Assembly (NCBI RefSeq): GCF_030066895.1
Contig: NZ_JASJAV010000019.1
Span: 1-64,000, forward strand
Length of the DNA: 64,000 nt
Direction of reading: 5' to 3'
Origin: Breoghania sp.
Lineage (GTDB): Bacteria > Pseudomonadota > Alphaproteobacteria > Rhizobiales > Stappiaceae
This document shows, one piece after another, positions 8,530-18,633 of the stretch. Below the pieces are notes generated by a model. The model had not been told where the DNA came from, ran no database searches, and was given only the letters and a program-made list of their open reading frames with translations. Positions within the stretch are counted from its first letter, which is position 1, and every line of letters starts with the position of its first letter. Position numbers and translations under genes: made by a program.

Positions 8530-9217
8530 TTTCTACCCGTGCGAAAACCGCTCGGCACGGAACGCTCCGGCCTTGAACTCGGTCCCCCGATCCCCATTCA
8601 CTGTCCCCTGCTCCCGATACCTGCCCCCGGATCGGAATCCGACGTGCGATATCGTGCGTCCGGCATGTCGTCCTTAGATATCGCACCTCGATACGGAAAG
8701 GACATGACATTTTTGCCAATACTTTACATCGACACCTTTCGCCGCTGCTTTCCGGTTACGGAACGCGGTTTGGAATCAGTATCTTCGGGACCCGGCCTAC
8801 CGACGGCCGGGCAGAATCCGGTACCGGCGAACTTAGGCGTACAATCCGCAGTTCGTCAACAATCGCGGGCATTTGCACAGCGATCTTGCAAAATTACATG
8901 TACAAAAGTCACAGCATTACATGTACAAAAGTCACAGCCGGGCCACGCGAATTTCACATGCGCGATTCCGTATCTCCTTGCGGAAGTTGAGGATCGGCGA
9001 TGCGGGACGCCGGCCTCGCAAGGCCCGGATTTTCCCCATAACCTGCCCCGAGGTCGCCGCCTCCTTGCATTGACTCAAGGTCGGTTCCTGCTATTTGTCG
9101 TGCCGCCTCACAGGCGGGGGCGCTGGCGTTGTTCCCTCAAGCAACGCCTCCGTTTTTTGAACCAGAACCTCGGACGATTGCGGCGACCGCTCCGGCCGCT
9201 GGGGCCACAGGTGTCAG
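8530..9217. other. 688-bp intergenic region between DUF4164 and tkt
   Basis: No convincing gene is visible. It holds a perfect 10-bp inverted repeat (GTGCGATATC at 8644-8653 and GATATCGCAC at 8677-8686) and the direct repeats listed separately. The region must carry the divergent promoters for tkt and the DUF4164-zapA operon. Confidence 0.6.
8894..8937. promoter_or_regulatory. Tandem 23-bp-period repeat upstream of tkt
   Basis: The motif TTACATGTACAAAAGTCACA occurs twice, starting at 8894 and 8917, with a period of about two helical turns. Each unit contains the palindrome TGTACA within ACATGTAC. This is the layout of a two-site operator and lies about 280-320 bp before the tkt start. Regulator unknown. 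Confidence 0.5.
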
Positions 9218-11230
9218 ATGACCGATCTCGACAAACACAACCGGATGGCTAACGCGGTCCGCTTCCTTTCCATCGACGCCGTTGAGGCGGCAAAGTCCGG
9301 CCATCCAGGCCTGCCGATGGGGGCGGCCGGCATTGCCACCGTTCTCTTCAGCCGCTTCCTGGGCTTCGATCCCACCGAGCCCAAGTGGCCGGATCGAGAC
9401 CGTTTCGTGCTGTCGGCCGGACACGGCTCGATGCTGCTCTATTCCCTGCTGCATCTGACCGGCTACGAGGACTTCACCCTCGACGAGCTGAAGAACTTCC
9501 GCCAGCTCGGCGCCCGCACCGCCGGCCACCCCGAATACGGGCACGGCGGCGGTATCGAGACCACCACCGGCCCGCTCGGCCAGGGTCTCGCCAATGCCGT
9601 CGGCATGGCCATGACTGAACGCATGCTTCAGACGAAGTTCGGCAAGGACCTGGTCAATCACCATACCTACGCGCTGGTCGGCGACGGCTGCCTGATGGAG
9701 GGCATCTCCCAGGAAGCGATCGCGCTCGCCGGGCACCTGAAGCTCTCCAAGCTGATCGTGCTGTGGGACGACAACGGCATTTCCATCGACGGCTCGATCT
9801 CGCTGTCCGATTCGACCGATCAGATCGCCCGCTTCAAGGCGTGCAATTGGGCCACCACCAGTGTCGACGGCCACAACCCCTCCCAGATCGCCACCGCGAT
9901 CGAAGAGGCGCGCAAGTCCGACCGCCCGACCCTGATCGCCTGCAAGACGACGATCGGCTACGGCTCGCCCAACAAGGCGGGCAAGAACTCCGCCCACGGC
10001 TCACCCCTGGGTGCGGAAGAAATCGCCACCACCCGCGAGGCGCTCGGCTGGACGGAAGAGCCCTTCCAGATCCCTGCCGACATTCGCGACGCCTGGCGGA
10101 TCGCCGGTCTGCGCGCCGCCCAGGCCAACACCGACTGGCACAAGCGCTTCGAGGCGGCTGATGCGGAAACCCGTGCCGAGTTCGAACGCCGCCAGCGCGG
10201 CGATCTGCCGAGCGCACTCGGCGACACGATTCGTGCGCTGAAGATCAAGCTCGCCGATGAGAAGCCGACGCTTGCCACCCGCAAGGCTTCCGAAGTCGCG
10301 CTTGAGGAGATCAACGCGGTCGTGCCGGAGATGATCGGCGGCTCCGCAGATCTCACCGGCTCCAACAACACCCGCACCAAGGGCATGAAAGCGATCACGC
10401 CGGACAATTTCTCCGGCCGCTTCGTCCACTGGGGCATCCGCGAACACGGCATGGCCGCCGCGATGAACGGCATGGCGCTGCATGGCGGCGTGATTCCCTA
10501 TTCCGGCACGTTTCTGATCTTCACCGACTATTGCCGTCCGGCCATCCGCCTCTCCGCCTTGATGGGCCAGCGCGTGATCTACGTGATGACGCACGATTCC
10601 ATCGGCCTTGGCGAAGACGGCCCGACCCATCAGCCGGTCGAGCATCTGGCGGCCCTGCGCGCCATTCCCAACCTTCTCGTGCTGCGTCCCGCGGATGCGA
10701 CGGAGACGGCGGAATGCTGGCAGATCGCACTTGAGAACACGTCGGGCCCGAGCGTTCTGGCCCTGACGCGCCAGGGCCTTGCCGCCTTCCGCACGGTGCT
10801 GGAGGAAAAGAACCTCTGCGCCGGCGGCGCCTACGAGGTTGCCTCGTGCGACGAGGACGCGAAGGTCTCGCTGTTTGCCACCGGCTCGGAAGTCGAGATC
10901 GCGCTGGCTGCCCACGCCAAGCTCACCGAGGATGGCATCCCCACCCGTGTGGTATCGGTTCCCTCCTTCGAGCTGTTTGCCCGCCAGTCCGACGACTACC
11001 GCGCCTCGATGATCGGCACCGCCCCGGTGAAGATCGCCGTGGAAGCCGGTATCGAGATGGGCTGGTCGCGCTTCATCGGCGCCAGCGGCCTCTTCGTCGG
11101 CATGGAAAGCTTCGGCGCCAGCGGCCCCTACAAGGAGCTTTACGAGCACTTCGGCATCACCGCCGAGGTGATCGTCACGCGCGCCAAGGCCCGCCTGGAG
11201 GCTGAAGCCGAAGACGCGACCGAGGAGTAA
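9218..11230 (+). CDS. tkt: Transketolase
   Basis: A thiamine-diphosphate enzyme of the non-oxidative pentose phosphate pathway, transferring two-carbon ketol units between sugar phosphates. The 670-residue product is full length, with [10 protein letters not shown] near residue 30, the ThDP/Mg motif GDGCLMEG...[14 protein letters not shown] at about 155-190, and the pyrimidine-domain sequences [17 protein letters not shown] and [18 protein letters not shown]. Start is ATG 9218. It heads the tkt-gap-pgk-fba block that covers lower glycolysis and sugar interconversion. No lesion in 2 kb. Confidence 0.97.
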   Translation: MTDLDKHNRMANAVRFLSIDAVEAAKSGHPGLPMGAAGIATVLFSRFLGFDPTEPKWPDRDRFVLSAGHGSMLLYSLLHLTGYEDFTLDELKNFRQLGARTAGHPEYGHGGGIETTTGPLGQGLANAVGMAMTERMLQTKFGKDLVNHHTYALVGDGCLMEGISQEAIALAGHLKLSKLIVLWDDNGISIDGSISLSDSTDQIARFKACNWATTSVDGHNPSQIATAIEEARKSDRPTLIACKTTIGYGSPNKAGKNSAHGSPLGAEEIATTREALGWTEEPFQIPADIRDAWRIAGLRAAQANTDWHKRFEAADAETRAEFERRQRGDLPSALGDTIRALKIKLADEKPTLATRKASEVALEEINAVVPEMIGGSADLTGSNNTRTKGMKAITPDNFSGRFVHWGIREHGMAAAMNGMALHGGVIPYSGTFLIFTDYCRPAIRLSALMGQRVIYVMTHDSIGLGEDGPTHQPVEHLAALRAIPNLLVLRPADATETAECWQIALENTSGPSVLALTRQGLAAFRTVLEEKNLCAGGAYEVASCDEDAKVSLFATGSEVEIALAAHAKLTEDGIPTRVVSVPSFELFARQSDDYRASMIGTAPVKIAVEAGIEMGWSRFIGASGLFVGMESFGASGPYKELYEHFGITAEVIVTRAKARLEAEAEDATEE

Positions 11231-11290
11231 CGCGATACGGTGCGTAAGCGGCGGAAGACCGCCGCCGCTTTGACCCATTTGGATCGGATA

Positions 11291-11324
11291 ACTTGCGCGC
11301 GAGTGACTACACTCGCGCGCAAGT
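11291..11324. terminator. Perfect 15-bp hairpin between tkt and gap
   Basis: ACTTGCGCGCGAGTG is followed by a 4-nt loop and its exact complement CACTCGCGCGCAAGT. No U-tract follows, so it is either a weak terminator or attenuator of tkt, or an RNA-stability element. It starts 60 bp past the tkt stop; a smaller hairpin (GCGGCGG/CCGCCGC) lies just before it. Confidence 0.55.
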
Positions 11325-11390
11325 TGCTCTAAAGTTCATGCAACGAACAAATGGCGCCGCCGGAGGGCGCTCAGACAGGAGTGAGAGGAA

Positions 11391-12401
11391 ATGGCGGTAA
11401 AGGTCGCAATCAACGGTTTCGGACGTATCGGTCGTAACGTATTGCGTGGGATCGTGGAATCCGGTCGTACCGATATCGAGGTGGTGACCATCAACGATCT
11501 CGGCCCGGTGGAAACCAACGCCCACCTGCTGCGCCATGATTCCGTGCACGGTCGCTTCCCCGCCAAGGTCGAGATTTCCGGCGACACCATTTCGATCGAC
11601 GGCGGCAAGCCCATCAAGGTGACTGCGATCCGCGACCCCAAGGAACTGCCCTGGAGCGAACTCGGCATCGACATCGCGATGGAATGCACCGGCATCTTCA
11701 CCGCCAAGGAAAAGGCCTCGATGCACCTTGAGGCCGGCGCCAAGCGCGTGCTGGTTTCCGCCCCGGCCGCAGGCGCCGACAAGACCATCGTCTTCGGCGT
11801 CAACACCGACGCCCTGACCAAGGACGATCTGATCGTCTCCAACGCATCCTGCACCACCAACTGCCTGGCGCCGGTCGCCTACGTGCTCAACGAGACCGTG
11901 GGCATCGAGACGGGCTTCATGACGACGATCCACTCCTACACCGGCGACCAACCCACGCTGGACACGATGCACAAGGATCTCTACCGCACCCGCGCCGCCG
12001 CCATGTCGATGATCCCGACCTCCACCGGTGCCGCCAAGGCCGTCGGCCTCGTCCTGCCGGAACTGAACGGCAAGCTCGACGGCGTCGCCATCCGCGTGCC
12101 CACACCGAACGTCTCCGTCATCGACTTCAAGTTCATCGCCAAGCGCGAGACCACGGTTGAAGAGATCAACCAGGCCATCCGCACAATGGCCGACGGCAAT
12201 CTGAAGAACATCCTCGGCTACACGGACGAGAAGCTGGTTTCCATGGACTTCAACCATGACCCGTACTCCTCCACGTTCCACATGGATCAGACCAAGGTCA
12301 TGGACGGCACTTTCGTGCGCGTCATGTCCTGGTACGACAACGAATGGGGCTTCTCCAACCGCATGGCAGACACCGCCGTGGCGATGGCCAAGCTCATCTG
12401 A
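11391..12401 (+). CDS. gap: Glyceraldehyde-3-phosphate dehydrogenase (type I)
   Basis: Catalyses the NAD-dependent oxidation and phosphorylation of glyceraldehyde-3-phosphate. The 336-residue protein begins with the Rossmann motif [15 protein letters not shown]. It carries the active-site sequence [18 protein letters not shown] (catalytic Cys about residue 155) and ends with [25 protein letters not shown] ribosome site precedes ATG 11391. It is followed by a strong terminator, so it is separable from pgk. Intact. Confidence 0.97.
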   Translation: MAVKVAINGFGRIGRNVLRGIVESGRTDIEVVTINDLGPVETNAHLLRHDSVHGRFPAKVEISGDTISIDGGKPIKVTAIRDPKELPWSELGIDIAMECTGIFTAKEKASMHLEAGAKRVLVSAPAAGADKTIVFGVNTDALTKDDLIVSNASCTTNCLAPVAYVLNETVGIETGFMTTIHSYTGDQPTLDTMHKDLYRTRAAAMSMIPTSTGAAKAVGLVLPELNGKLDGVAIRVPTPNVSVIDFKFIAKRETTVEEINQAIRTMADGNLKNILGYTDEKLVSMDFNHDPYSSTFHMDQTKVMDGTFVRVMSWYDNEWGFSNRMADTAVAMAKLI

Positions 12402-12410
12402 TCGCTTGAG

Positions 12411-12442
12411 GGGCGCGGGCGGCAACGACCGCGCCCTTTTTC
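12411..12442 (+). terminator. Rho-independent terminator of gap
   Basis: GGGCGCGG pairs with CCGCGCCC (12411-12418 and 12429-12436), followed by TTTTTC. It starts 10 bp after the gap stop codon. Confidence 0.85.
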
Positions 12443-12539
12443 TATCCCGCCCCGAAATCCTCAAGTCGGAAGCCGGCGAACGGAACAGGGGCGGTGCCCG
12501 TGTTGCGTTTCATGACAGCGAACGCGGAGAGCCGGTTCG

Positions 12540-13119
12540 ATGCCCCCTCTGACGCCCCCCTTCCGTCTGACTACCCCCCGAGGACGCAGGCGCGCTTGCA
12601 GATTTGGTCAGCTTTGCCGAAAGCGGCCTGCCCGAGCTGCTGTGGAGCAGCATGGCCGAAGAGGGCCAGGACCCGTGGGAGATCGGCCGCACACGCCAAG
12701 CGGCCAGAACCGAGGACAGCGACATCGTCGTGATCGATGAGGGCACGGGAACAGTCGCCGAGATGGCCGGTTACGTGATCGACTCCATTCCCCTGCCCAC
12801 CGACGACATGCCCGCCCTGTTCGTGCCGCTGCAGGAGCTTGAAAACCTCGCACCCGAAAGTTGGTACGTGAACGTGCTGTCCGTCTATCCCGACCATCGC
12901 GGCAAGGGACATGGCACGCGCCTTCTGGAAATCGCCGAACGAATCGCGCGCGAAGAACGCCTGACGCGGTCCTCGATCATCGTCGCCGACGATAATGTGG
13001 GGGCCCGCAGACTTTACGAACGCTGCGGATATAGCAAAATTGCCGCACGGCAGGCCGTGCGCGAAGGCTGGAAAACCGATACGAAGCAGTGGATCCTGCT
13101 GATCAAAGACCTTGATTGA
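12540..13119 (+). pseudogene. GNAT family acetyltransferase, N-terminal frameshift
   Basis: The acetyltransferase core is clear: NVLSVYPDHRGKGHGTRLLE (motif A) and IIVADDNVGARRLYERCGY (motif B). The first strand, starting at ATG 12540 (MPPLTPPFRLTTP), is in a different frame from the rest; they join across a C6 run at 12574-12579, and removing one C gives RLTTPEDAGALADLV. The remaining frame could still be translated from TTG 12604 without the first strand. A single homopolymer lesion could be a sequencing slip, so this is one of the weaker pseudogene calls. It separates gap from pgk in the carbon block. Confidence 0.65.
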
Positions 13120-13175
13120 CGCCGCCGCGCACCCCACCGGCGGCTAAAAAAGATAAATTAGAGGCACGAAGGGTA

Positions 13176-14369
13176 ATGAGTTATCGCGCTCTCGACGACA
13201 TGAATTTCGAGGACAAGCGCGTCCTCGTGCGCGTCGATCTGAACGTCCCTATGGAGGACGGCAAGGTCACAGACACCACCCGCATCGAACGCGTCCTGCC
13301 AACCATCCGTGACATTGCAGCCGCCGACGGCAAGGTCATTCTGCTCGCCCATTTCGGTCGCCCCAAGGGCGAACGCATCCCCTCCATGTCATTGAAACCG
13401 GTCGTGCGTCCCCTGTCCGAACTTCTCGGCCTGTCGGTCGATTTCGCGGAGGACTGCATCGGCCCCGAGGCACAGGCCGCCGTTGAAAAGATGGTGCCGG
13501 GCAGCATTCTGCTGCTGGAAAACACCCGCTATCACAAGGGCGAGGAAAAGAACGATCCCGAGTTCGCCAAGGCGCTGGCCGAAAACGGCGATATCTACGT
13601 GAACGGCGCCTTCTCCGCCGCCCACCGCGCCCACGCCTCCACCGAAGGCCTCGCCCATCTGCTGCCCACTTGCGCCGGGCACACCATGCAGGCCGAACTC
13701 GATGCGCTGAGCGCCGCCCTCGGGGAGCCGAAGCGCCCGGTGCTGGCCGTCGTGGGCGGAGCGAAGATCTCCTCCAAGATCGATCTTCTGGAAAACCTGG
13801 TCGCCAAGGTCGACATGCTGGTGATCGGCGGCGGCATGGCCAACACGTTCCTGGCCGCCAAGGGCGTCGATGTGGGCAAGTCCCTGTGCGAGCACGATCT
13901 GACTGACACCGCGTGCCGCATCATGGACAAGGCGGACAAGGGCGGCTGCGAGATCGTGCTGCCCGCCGATGCCGTGATCGCCAGGGAATTCGCCGCCCAC
14001 GCGGGTAACGAGATCGTTCCGCTCGACGGCGTTCCCGCCGATGCGATGATCCTGGACGTTGGTCCGGCCTCCATCGACACGGTGAAGGCAAAGATCGACG
14101 CAGCCGCCACGCTGGTGTGGAACGGCCCGCTCGGCGCCTTCGAAATCGAGCCCTTCGACGCGGCGACCGTGGCCGTCGCGCGTCATGCGGCATCGCGCAC
14201 GAAGGACGGCAAGCTTTTGTCGGTGGCAGGCGGCGGCGATACGGTGGCCACCCTCAACCACGCAGGCGTCGCCCAGGATTTCAGTTACGTCTCCACCGCC
14301 GGAGGCGCCTTCCTCGAATGGCTGGAAGGCAAGGTTCTGCCGGGCGTTGCGGCGCTCGAGCGCGGGTAG
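13176..14369 (+). CDS. pgk: Phosphoglycerate kinase
   Basis: Transfers phosphate from 1,3-bisphosphoglycerate to ADP in glycolysis. The 397-residue protein starts at ATG 13176 behind GAAGGG. It shows [24 protein letters not shown], the hinge and nucleotide sequences [17 protein letters not shown] and WNGPLGAFE, and the C-terminal [12 protein letters not shown] loop. The 20 upstream codons in the same frame overlap the GNAT gene and are not part of the family. Intact; 58 bp from fba. Confidence 0.97.
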   Translation: MSYRALDDMNFEDKRVLVRVDLNVPMEDGKVTDTTRIERVLPTIRDIAAADGKVILLAHFGRPKGERIPSMSLKPVVRPLSELLGLSVDFAEDCIGPEAQAAVEKMVPGSILLLENTRYHKGEEKNDPEFAKALAENGDIYVNGAFSAAHRAHASTEGLAHLLPTCAGHTMQAELDALSAALGEPKRPVLAVVGGAKISSKIDLLENLVAKVDMLVIGGGMANTFLAAKGVDVGKSLCEHDLTDTACRIMDKADKGGCEIVLPADAVIAREFAAHAGNEIVPLDGVPADAMILDVGPASIDTVKAKIDAAATLVWNGPLGAFEIEPFDAATVAVARHAASRTKDGKLLSVAGGGDTVATLNHAGVAQDFSYVSTAGGAFLEWLEGKVLPGVAALERG

Positions 14370-14427
14370 TCTGGTTCCCCCGCACCAAATATCAAGACCA
14401 ACATAATCGGGAGTTGAAGGTCATCAC

Positions 14428-15453
14428 ATGAGCCACAATCTGGAAGACATTGCTGCAGCCATGATGGCTCCGGGCCAGGGCATCCTGGCCGCCGACGAAA
14501 GCACCGGCACCATCAAGAAGCGCTTCGACCAGATCGGCGTGGAGAACACCGAGGACAATCGTCGCGACTATCGCGAGATGTTGTTCCGCGCCGAGGCTGC
14601 CATGAACGAGTGCATCTCCGGCGTCATTCTCTACGACGAGACCATTCGTCAGAAGGCCAAGGACGGCACGCCGCTCACCGAGCTGATCAAGGCCGCAGGC
14701 GCCGTTCCCGGCATCAAGGTCGACAAGGGCGCCAAGGATCTCGCCGGTTTCGACGACGAGAAGGTGACCGAAGGCCTCGACGGCCTGCGCGATCGCCTGG
14801 CCGAGTACTACGATCTTGGCGCGCGTTTCGCCAAGTGGCGGGCGGTCATCACCATCGGCGACGCCATGCCGTCTTCCAACTGCGTCCAGGCCAACGCCCA
14901 CGCACTCGCCCGCTACGCGACCCTGTGCCAGAAAGCGGGCATCGTGCCGATCGTGGAGCCGGAAGTGCTGATGGACGGCGCCTTCTCCGGCCACGACATC
15001 CAGACCTGCTACGAAGTCACCGAATGGACGCTCAACACCGTCTTCGGCGAACTTTATCAGGCCGGCATCCTGCTTGAGGGCATGGTGCTGAAGCCGAACA
15101 TGGTCATTGCCGGCCAGAAGTGCCCGTATCAGGCGAGCCCAGAAAAAGTCGCGGAAATGACCGTGCGCTGCCTGAAATCAACCGTCCCGGCGGCCGTCGG
15201 CGGCATCGCCTTCCTGTCGGGCGGACAGGACGATGTGCAGGTGACCGAGAACCTCTCGCTGATGAACGCCATGGGCAACCTGCCCTGGACGCTGACCTTC
15301 TCCTACGGCCGCGCCCTGCAGCAGGCGGCCCTCAAGGCATGGTCGGGCAAGGACGAGAACTGGGAAGCCGCCCAGGCCGCCTTCAAGCACCGCGCCCGCA
15401 TGAACGGCCTGGCCGCCACCGGCACCTGGTCGAAGGACCTGGAGACCGCGTAA
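14428..15453 (+). CDS. Class I fructose-bisphosphate aldolase
   Basis: Cleaves or forms fructose-1,6-bisphosphate through a Schiff-base lysine. The 341-residue protein has the class I signatures GQGILAADESTGTIKKRF, ISGVILYDETIRQ, KWRAVITIG and the Schiff-base region LLEGMVLKPNMVIAGQKC, then GGIAFLSGGQ near the end. It is 58 bp behind pgk and probably in the same transcript. The class I (metal-free) form is what rhizobia with this gene order carry. Intact. Confidence 0.95.
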   Translation: MSHNLEDIAAAMMAPGQGILAADESTGTIKKRFDQIGVENTEDNRRDYREMLFRAEAAMNECISGVILYDETIRQKAKDGTPLTELIKAAGAVPGIKVDKGAKDLAGFDDEKVTEGLDGLRDRLAEYYDLGARFAKWRAVITIGDAMPSSNCVQANAHALARYATLCQKAGIVPIVEPEVLMDGAFSGHDIQTCYEVTEWTLNTVFGELYQAGILLEGMVLKPNMVIAGQKCPYQASPEKVAEMTVRCLKSTVPAAVGGIAFLSGGQDDVQVTENLSLMNAMGNLPWTLTFSYGRALQQAALKAWSGKDENWEAAQAAFKHRARMNGLAATGTWSKDLETA

Positions 15454-15486
15454 CGCGGGCTCTGCCGGATTGAGAGACTACGAATC

Positions 15487-15505
15487 GACGGGCCCCGCGC
15501 CCGTC
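15487..15505 (+). terminator. Hairpin after fba
   Basis: GACGGGC, five-base loop, GCCCGTC, then AATTTG, 34 bp past the fba stop. The U-run is short, so terminator function is only probable. Confidence 0.5.
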
Positions 15506-15634
15506 AATTTGCGTCTGGCGGGTGCGGTTTGATTGTGGCGGAGAAGCGAAAGAACGCCCGGAGAAGGAGACCGCAGATCCTTCAAGACGGCGCCTCTCCT
15601 CAGAACCCGAAACGAGCGCGTTTTGCCTCTGACT

Positions 15635-15738
15635 GTCATCCCCGCGCAGGCGGGGATCCAGCATTCCAGAGACGTACGCGGTTCTTGCGCCTCAACCGGA
15701 TCCTGTGGTTACTGGATCCCCGCCTGCGCGGGGATGAC
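15635..15738. repeat. Family C paired palindrome, copy 1
   Basis: GTCATCCCCGCGCAGGCGG(GG)ATCCAG faces its own inverse CTGGATCCCCGCCTGCGCGG at the other end; each arm is itself a hairpin. The same class with different stem sequences is at 25497-25583 and 59366-59452. It fills the 480-bp gap between fba and the thiE-like gene; no coding sequence is visible there. Confidence 0.85.
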
Positions 15739-15937
15739 AATCGTAGTTGTGTCAGTTTGCGTCGACATACGCGATCGCCTCAGCAAATGAGCCACAAAAG
15801 CCCGACCTCCCTCCCCCGCATTTCCTCTCCCCGTCGCAACGATTTCTTGACCGCACGCGTCTACCAATTTGCCGTCAGCACGATTTTGCCGTTATTGGGT
15901 GCCAGATCCCTTTCGGATGCCCTCAGGAGTAAGCCCC

Positions 15938-16597
15938 GTGTTCCGTTCCCACCTCTTTCTCATCACCCCGCCGGACTTCGATGCGGAGACCTTCGCCGGT
16001 CCCCTCGGCGAGGCGCTGGCCGGCGACGACGTGGCCTGCCTGCTGATCACATTCGCCGCAGACGACACGCAGGCGGCTCAGGCCACTGCGGAAAAGATCG
16101 TGCCCGTCGCACAGGAAGCGGGCGTCGCCGCGTTGATCCTCAACGACACGCAGATCGCCGGGCGCTCGCGTGCCTACGGCGTTCAGATCGACAGCGGCCT
16201 TGAGGATCTGAAACTCGCCCAGGAAAGCTTCCAGCCCAACCGCATCGTCGGCGTCGGCCACATCAAGGAACGCCATCAGGCAATGGAGCTGGCCGAGCTC
16301 GATACCGACTATGTCTTCTTCAACATGCTGGACCTGGAGGAGCACGAGGAAGCCCACCGCAAGACCATCAATTTCGCCGGGTGGTGGGCGGAAGTGTTCG
16401 AGATCCCCTGCGTGGCCCTGGCCGGACGCGATATCGTCTCCGTGCGCAAGGTCGCGGAGACCAAGGCCGAATTCGTCGCCCTGCGCGCCGGCGTCTGGGA
16501 GCACCCGGACGGACTGAAGGCGGCGGTGGAACAGGCCAACGCCATTTTGGATATGGTTGCCGCCGAGCTGAAGGCCGCCGAGGAGGCGGCCGGATGA
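15938..16597 (+). CDS. Thiamine-phosphate synthase family protein
   Basis: This 219-residue protein resembles the ThiE/TenI TIM-barrel family: SHLFLITPPDF at the start, VAALILNDTQIAGRSRAYGVQ for the second and third strands, VGVGHIKERHQAMELAELDTDYVFF, and a late phosphate-binding-like region. The canonical ThiE motif GxGPxxxTxTK is not obvious, so it is probably a ThiE-like paralogue, as often found after fba in Rhizobiales, rather than the biosynthetic enzyme. GTG 15938 is chosen because CAGGAG lies 9 nt upstream. Its stop overlaps the next start (ATGA). Confidence 0.75.
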   Translation: MFRSHLFLITPPDFDAETFAGPLGEALAGDDVACLLITFAADDTQAAQATAEKIVPVAQEAGVAALILNDTQIAGRSRAYGVQIDSGLEDLKLAQESFQPNRIVGVGHIKERHQAMELAELDTDYVFFNMLDLEEHEEAHRKTINFAGWWAEVFEIPCVALAGRDIVSVRKVAETKAEFVALRAGVWEHPDGLKAAVEQANAILDMVAAELKAAEEAAG

Positions 16598-17808
16598 GGC
16601 AGGCCAAGCGGCACCCGTCACGTCGTCTCGTGCGCCGACATCGACGCCTGGCGCTGTCCGCAGCGGCCATGCTCGCCTGCGTGAGTTCAGCCGAAGCGCC
16701 GCCGCCCGTTCCCTCGACCTCTCCCGAAACCGGCGCTACCCCGCCGGCCATGATCCCGCCCGCTGCACGGCCGGGGCTGAAGACGCCTCCGATCGTCCAG
16801 ACCCCGAACGTGCCCGGACAACGGTTTCCGCGCCTACCGATGGCGATCGAGGAACCGCCGCAGATCGCCACCGGCCCCGTGCCCCGCGATCCGAGCCGCG
16901 ACTATGCCTACGGCGCTTTCCAGCGCGGCTATTACCTGACCGCCGTCGCCGTCGCCACGCGGCAGGCCCAGGACGGCGACCACGCCGCCCAGACCCTGCT
17001 GGGCGCGCTCTACGAGCGCGGCTTCGGCGTCAATCAGAACGTCAAGGTTTCCGCAAGCTGGTACGAAATTGCCGCCAAGGCGGGCGATCCTCAGGCTGCC
17101 TACCGGCTCGGCCTCTACTACCTGCTCGGCACCGGCGTGAAGGCCGACAAGGAAAGGGCAGGCGAACTCTTCGATCAGGCCGCCAAGGCCGGGATCGACG
17201 ATGCCGTCTACAATCTCGGCGTTCTCTACATCGAAGTCGACGGCCGTCCACTCGATCGCAAGAAGGGGCTGGAGCTGTTCAAGCAGGCATCGGAGAACGG
17301 CGACGTGGACGCCCAGTACGCCCTGGCCGACGCCTATCTCGACCCCGATGCCCCGGCCCGAGATCCGCGCCACGGCGCCTTCTGGATGGGACGCGCCGCG
17401 CGCAACGGCTCCGTCGCCGCACAGGTGCGCTACGGCATCCTGCGCTTCAACGGCGAAGGCGTGGAACCCGATGAGAAGGATGCCGCGAGCTGGTTCAAGC
17501 GCGCCGCGCAAGCGGGCAACCCCGTCGCCATGAACCGGCTTGCCCGTCTCTACGCGACCGGGCACGGTGTGGACGTCGATCCGCTGAAGGCCGCGACGTG
17601 GCACCTGATAGCCCGCAATGCTGGGCTTTCCGATCTGTGGCTGGACGGCTTCATGGGCTCGCTCGACGAGGTGACCCTTGAGAAGGCCCGTCGGGAAGCC
17701 TCCAACTGGACGCAGGGCCAAGTGCCCGGCGCAGCCACGGCCGCGCGCGTGCCTCACGCTGCGAACGGCGCTGCCGGCGGAGCCTTGAACGGAACCGCAG
17801 GCAAGTAG
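16594..17808 (+). CDS. Exported Sel1-repeat (TPR-like) protein
   Basis: A 404-residue periplasmic protein with an Arg-rich N-terminus and signal peptide (LALSAAAMLACVSSAEA), then a Pro-rich linker to about residue 95. At least five Sel1-like repeats follow between roughly residues 105 and 350, seen as recurring A-x-x-x-L-G-x-x-Y-x-x-G-x-G-V patterns (GALYERGFGVNQN, GLYYLLGTGVKAD, GILRFNGEGVEPD, ARLYATGHGVDVD). Such proteins scaffold other envelope proteins; the partner is unknown. It is translationally coupled to the thiE-like gene by a 4-bp overlap. Confidence 0.85.
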   Translation: MRQAKRHPSRRLVRRHRRLALSAAAMLACVSSAEAPPPVPSTSPETGATPPAMIPPAARPGLKTPPIVQTPNVPGQRFPRLPMAIEEPPQIATGPVPRDPSRDYAYGAFQRGYYLTAVAVATRQAQDGDHAAQTLLGALYERGFGVNQNVKVSASWYEIAAKAGDPQAAYRLGLYYLLGTGVKADKERAGELFDQAAKAGIDDAVYNLGVLYIEVDGRPLDRKKGLELFKQASENGDVDAQYALADAYLDPDAPARDPRHGAFWMGRAARNGSVAAQVRYGILRFNGEGVEPDEKDAASWFKRAAQAGNPVAMNRLARLYATGHGVDVDPLKAATWHLIARNAGLSDLWLDGFMGSLDEVTLEKARREASNWTQGQVPGAATAARVPHAANGAAGGALNGTAGK

Positions 17809-17972
17809 CCTCAAGCGGCGGCGACGCCCCGACGACACACCCATAAACCCGCACAATGAGGCATTTTACCTTGAAAAGAACGCCGAAATGTGGTGGAGAC
17901 AGCGCGCACTGGCTGAAACCGCATCCGCGGCATCAAGGCCTGGCCCTTTACCTAACGACGCGAACGAAATCC

Positions 17973-18536
17973 ATGAAGATCAACGGCAACGAAATCAAGC
18001 CCGGCAACGTCTTGCAGCACCAGGACACCCTGTGGGCCGTGGTCAAGGTTCAGCACGTCAAGCCCGGCAAGGGCGGCGCCTTCGCCCAGGTGGAGATGAA
18101 GAACCTTATCGACGGGCGTAAGCTAAATGAACGCTTCCGCTCCGAAGACAAGGTGGAGCGCGTGCGCCTGGAGCAGAAGGACTTCCAGTGCCTTTACGCC
18201 CAGGACGACATGCTGGTGTTCATGGACAGCGACACCTACGAGCAGATCGAACTGCAGAATGACTTTGTCGGCGACCGCGCCGCCTTCCTGCAGGACGGCA
18301 TGACGGTGACGCTGGAAATGCACGAGGGCAAGCCCATCGGCATCACCCTGCCGCAGTTCGTCACGCTGTCGATCGTGGAGGCCGATGCGGTGGTGAAGGG
18401 ACAGACCCAGTCGTCGTCCTACAAGCCCGCAACGCTTGAAAACGGCATGCGCGTCCTGGTCCCGCCCTTCATCAAGTCGGGCGAGAAGATCGTGGTCGAC
18501 ACCAACGAAGTGACCTACGTGAAGCGCGCCGAGTAG
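17973..18536 (+). CDS. efp: Elongation factor P
   Basis: EF-P relieves ribosome stalling at polyproline. The 187-residue, three-domain protein is complete: [20 protein letters not shown], the loop [18 protein letters not shown] carrying the modifiable Lys (about residue 34, in PGKGGA), and the C-terminal OB-fold ending [21 protein letters not shown] 17973 starts the family sequence; upstream in-frame codons are non-coding. Intact; 97 bp before suhB. Confidence 0.97.
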   Translation: MKINGNEIKPGNVLQHQDTLWAVVKVQHVKPGKGGAFAQVEMKNLIDGRKLNERFRSEDKVERVRLEQKDFQCLYAQDDMLVFMDSDTYEQIELQNDFVGDRAAFLQDGMTVTLEMHEGKPIGITLPQFVTLSIVEADAVVKGQTQSSSYKPATLENGMRVLVPPFIKSGEKIVVDTNEVTYVKRAE

Positions 18537-18633
18537 GGCGCCCTTCCCCGCTTCATTCCGAACTTTCGCAAGTCTCAGCTTTTCGACCGGCATCCGTCGG
18601 CCGAAATCAGTCCAGCCCCCAAGGAGGGGCAAA

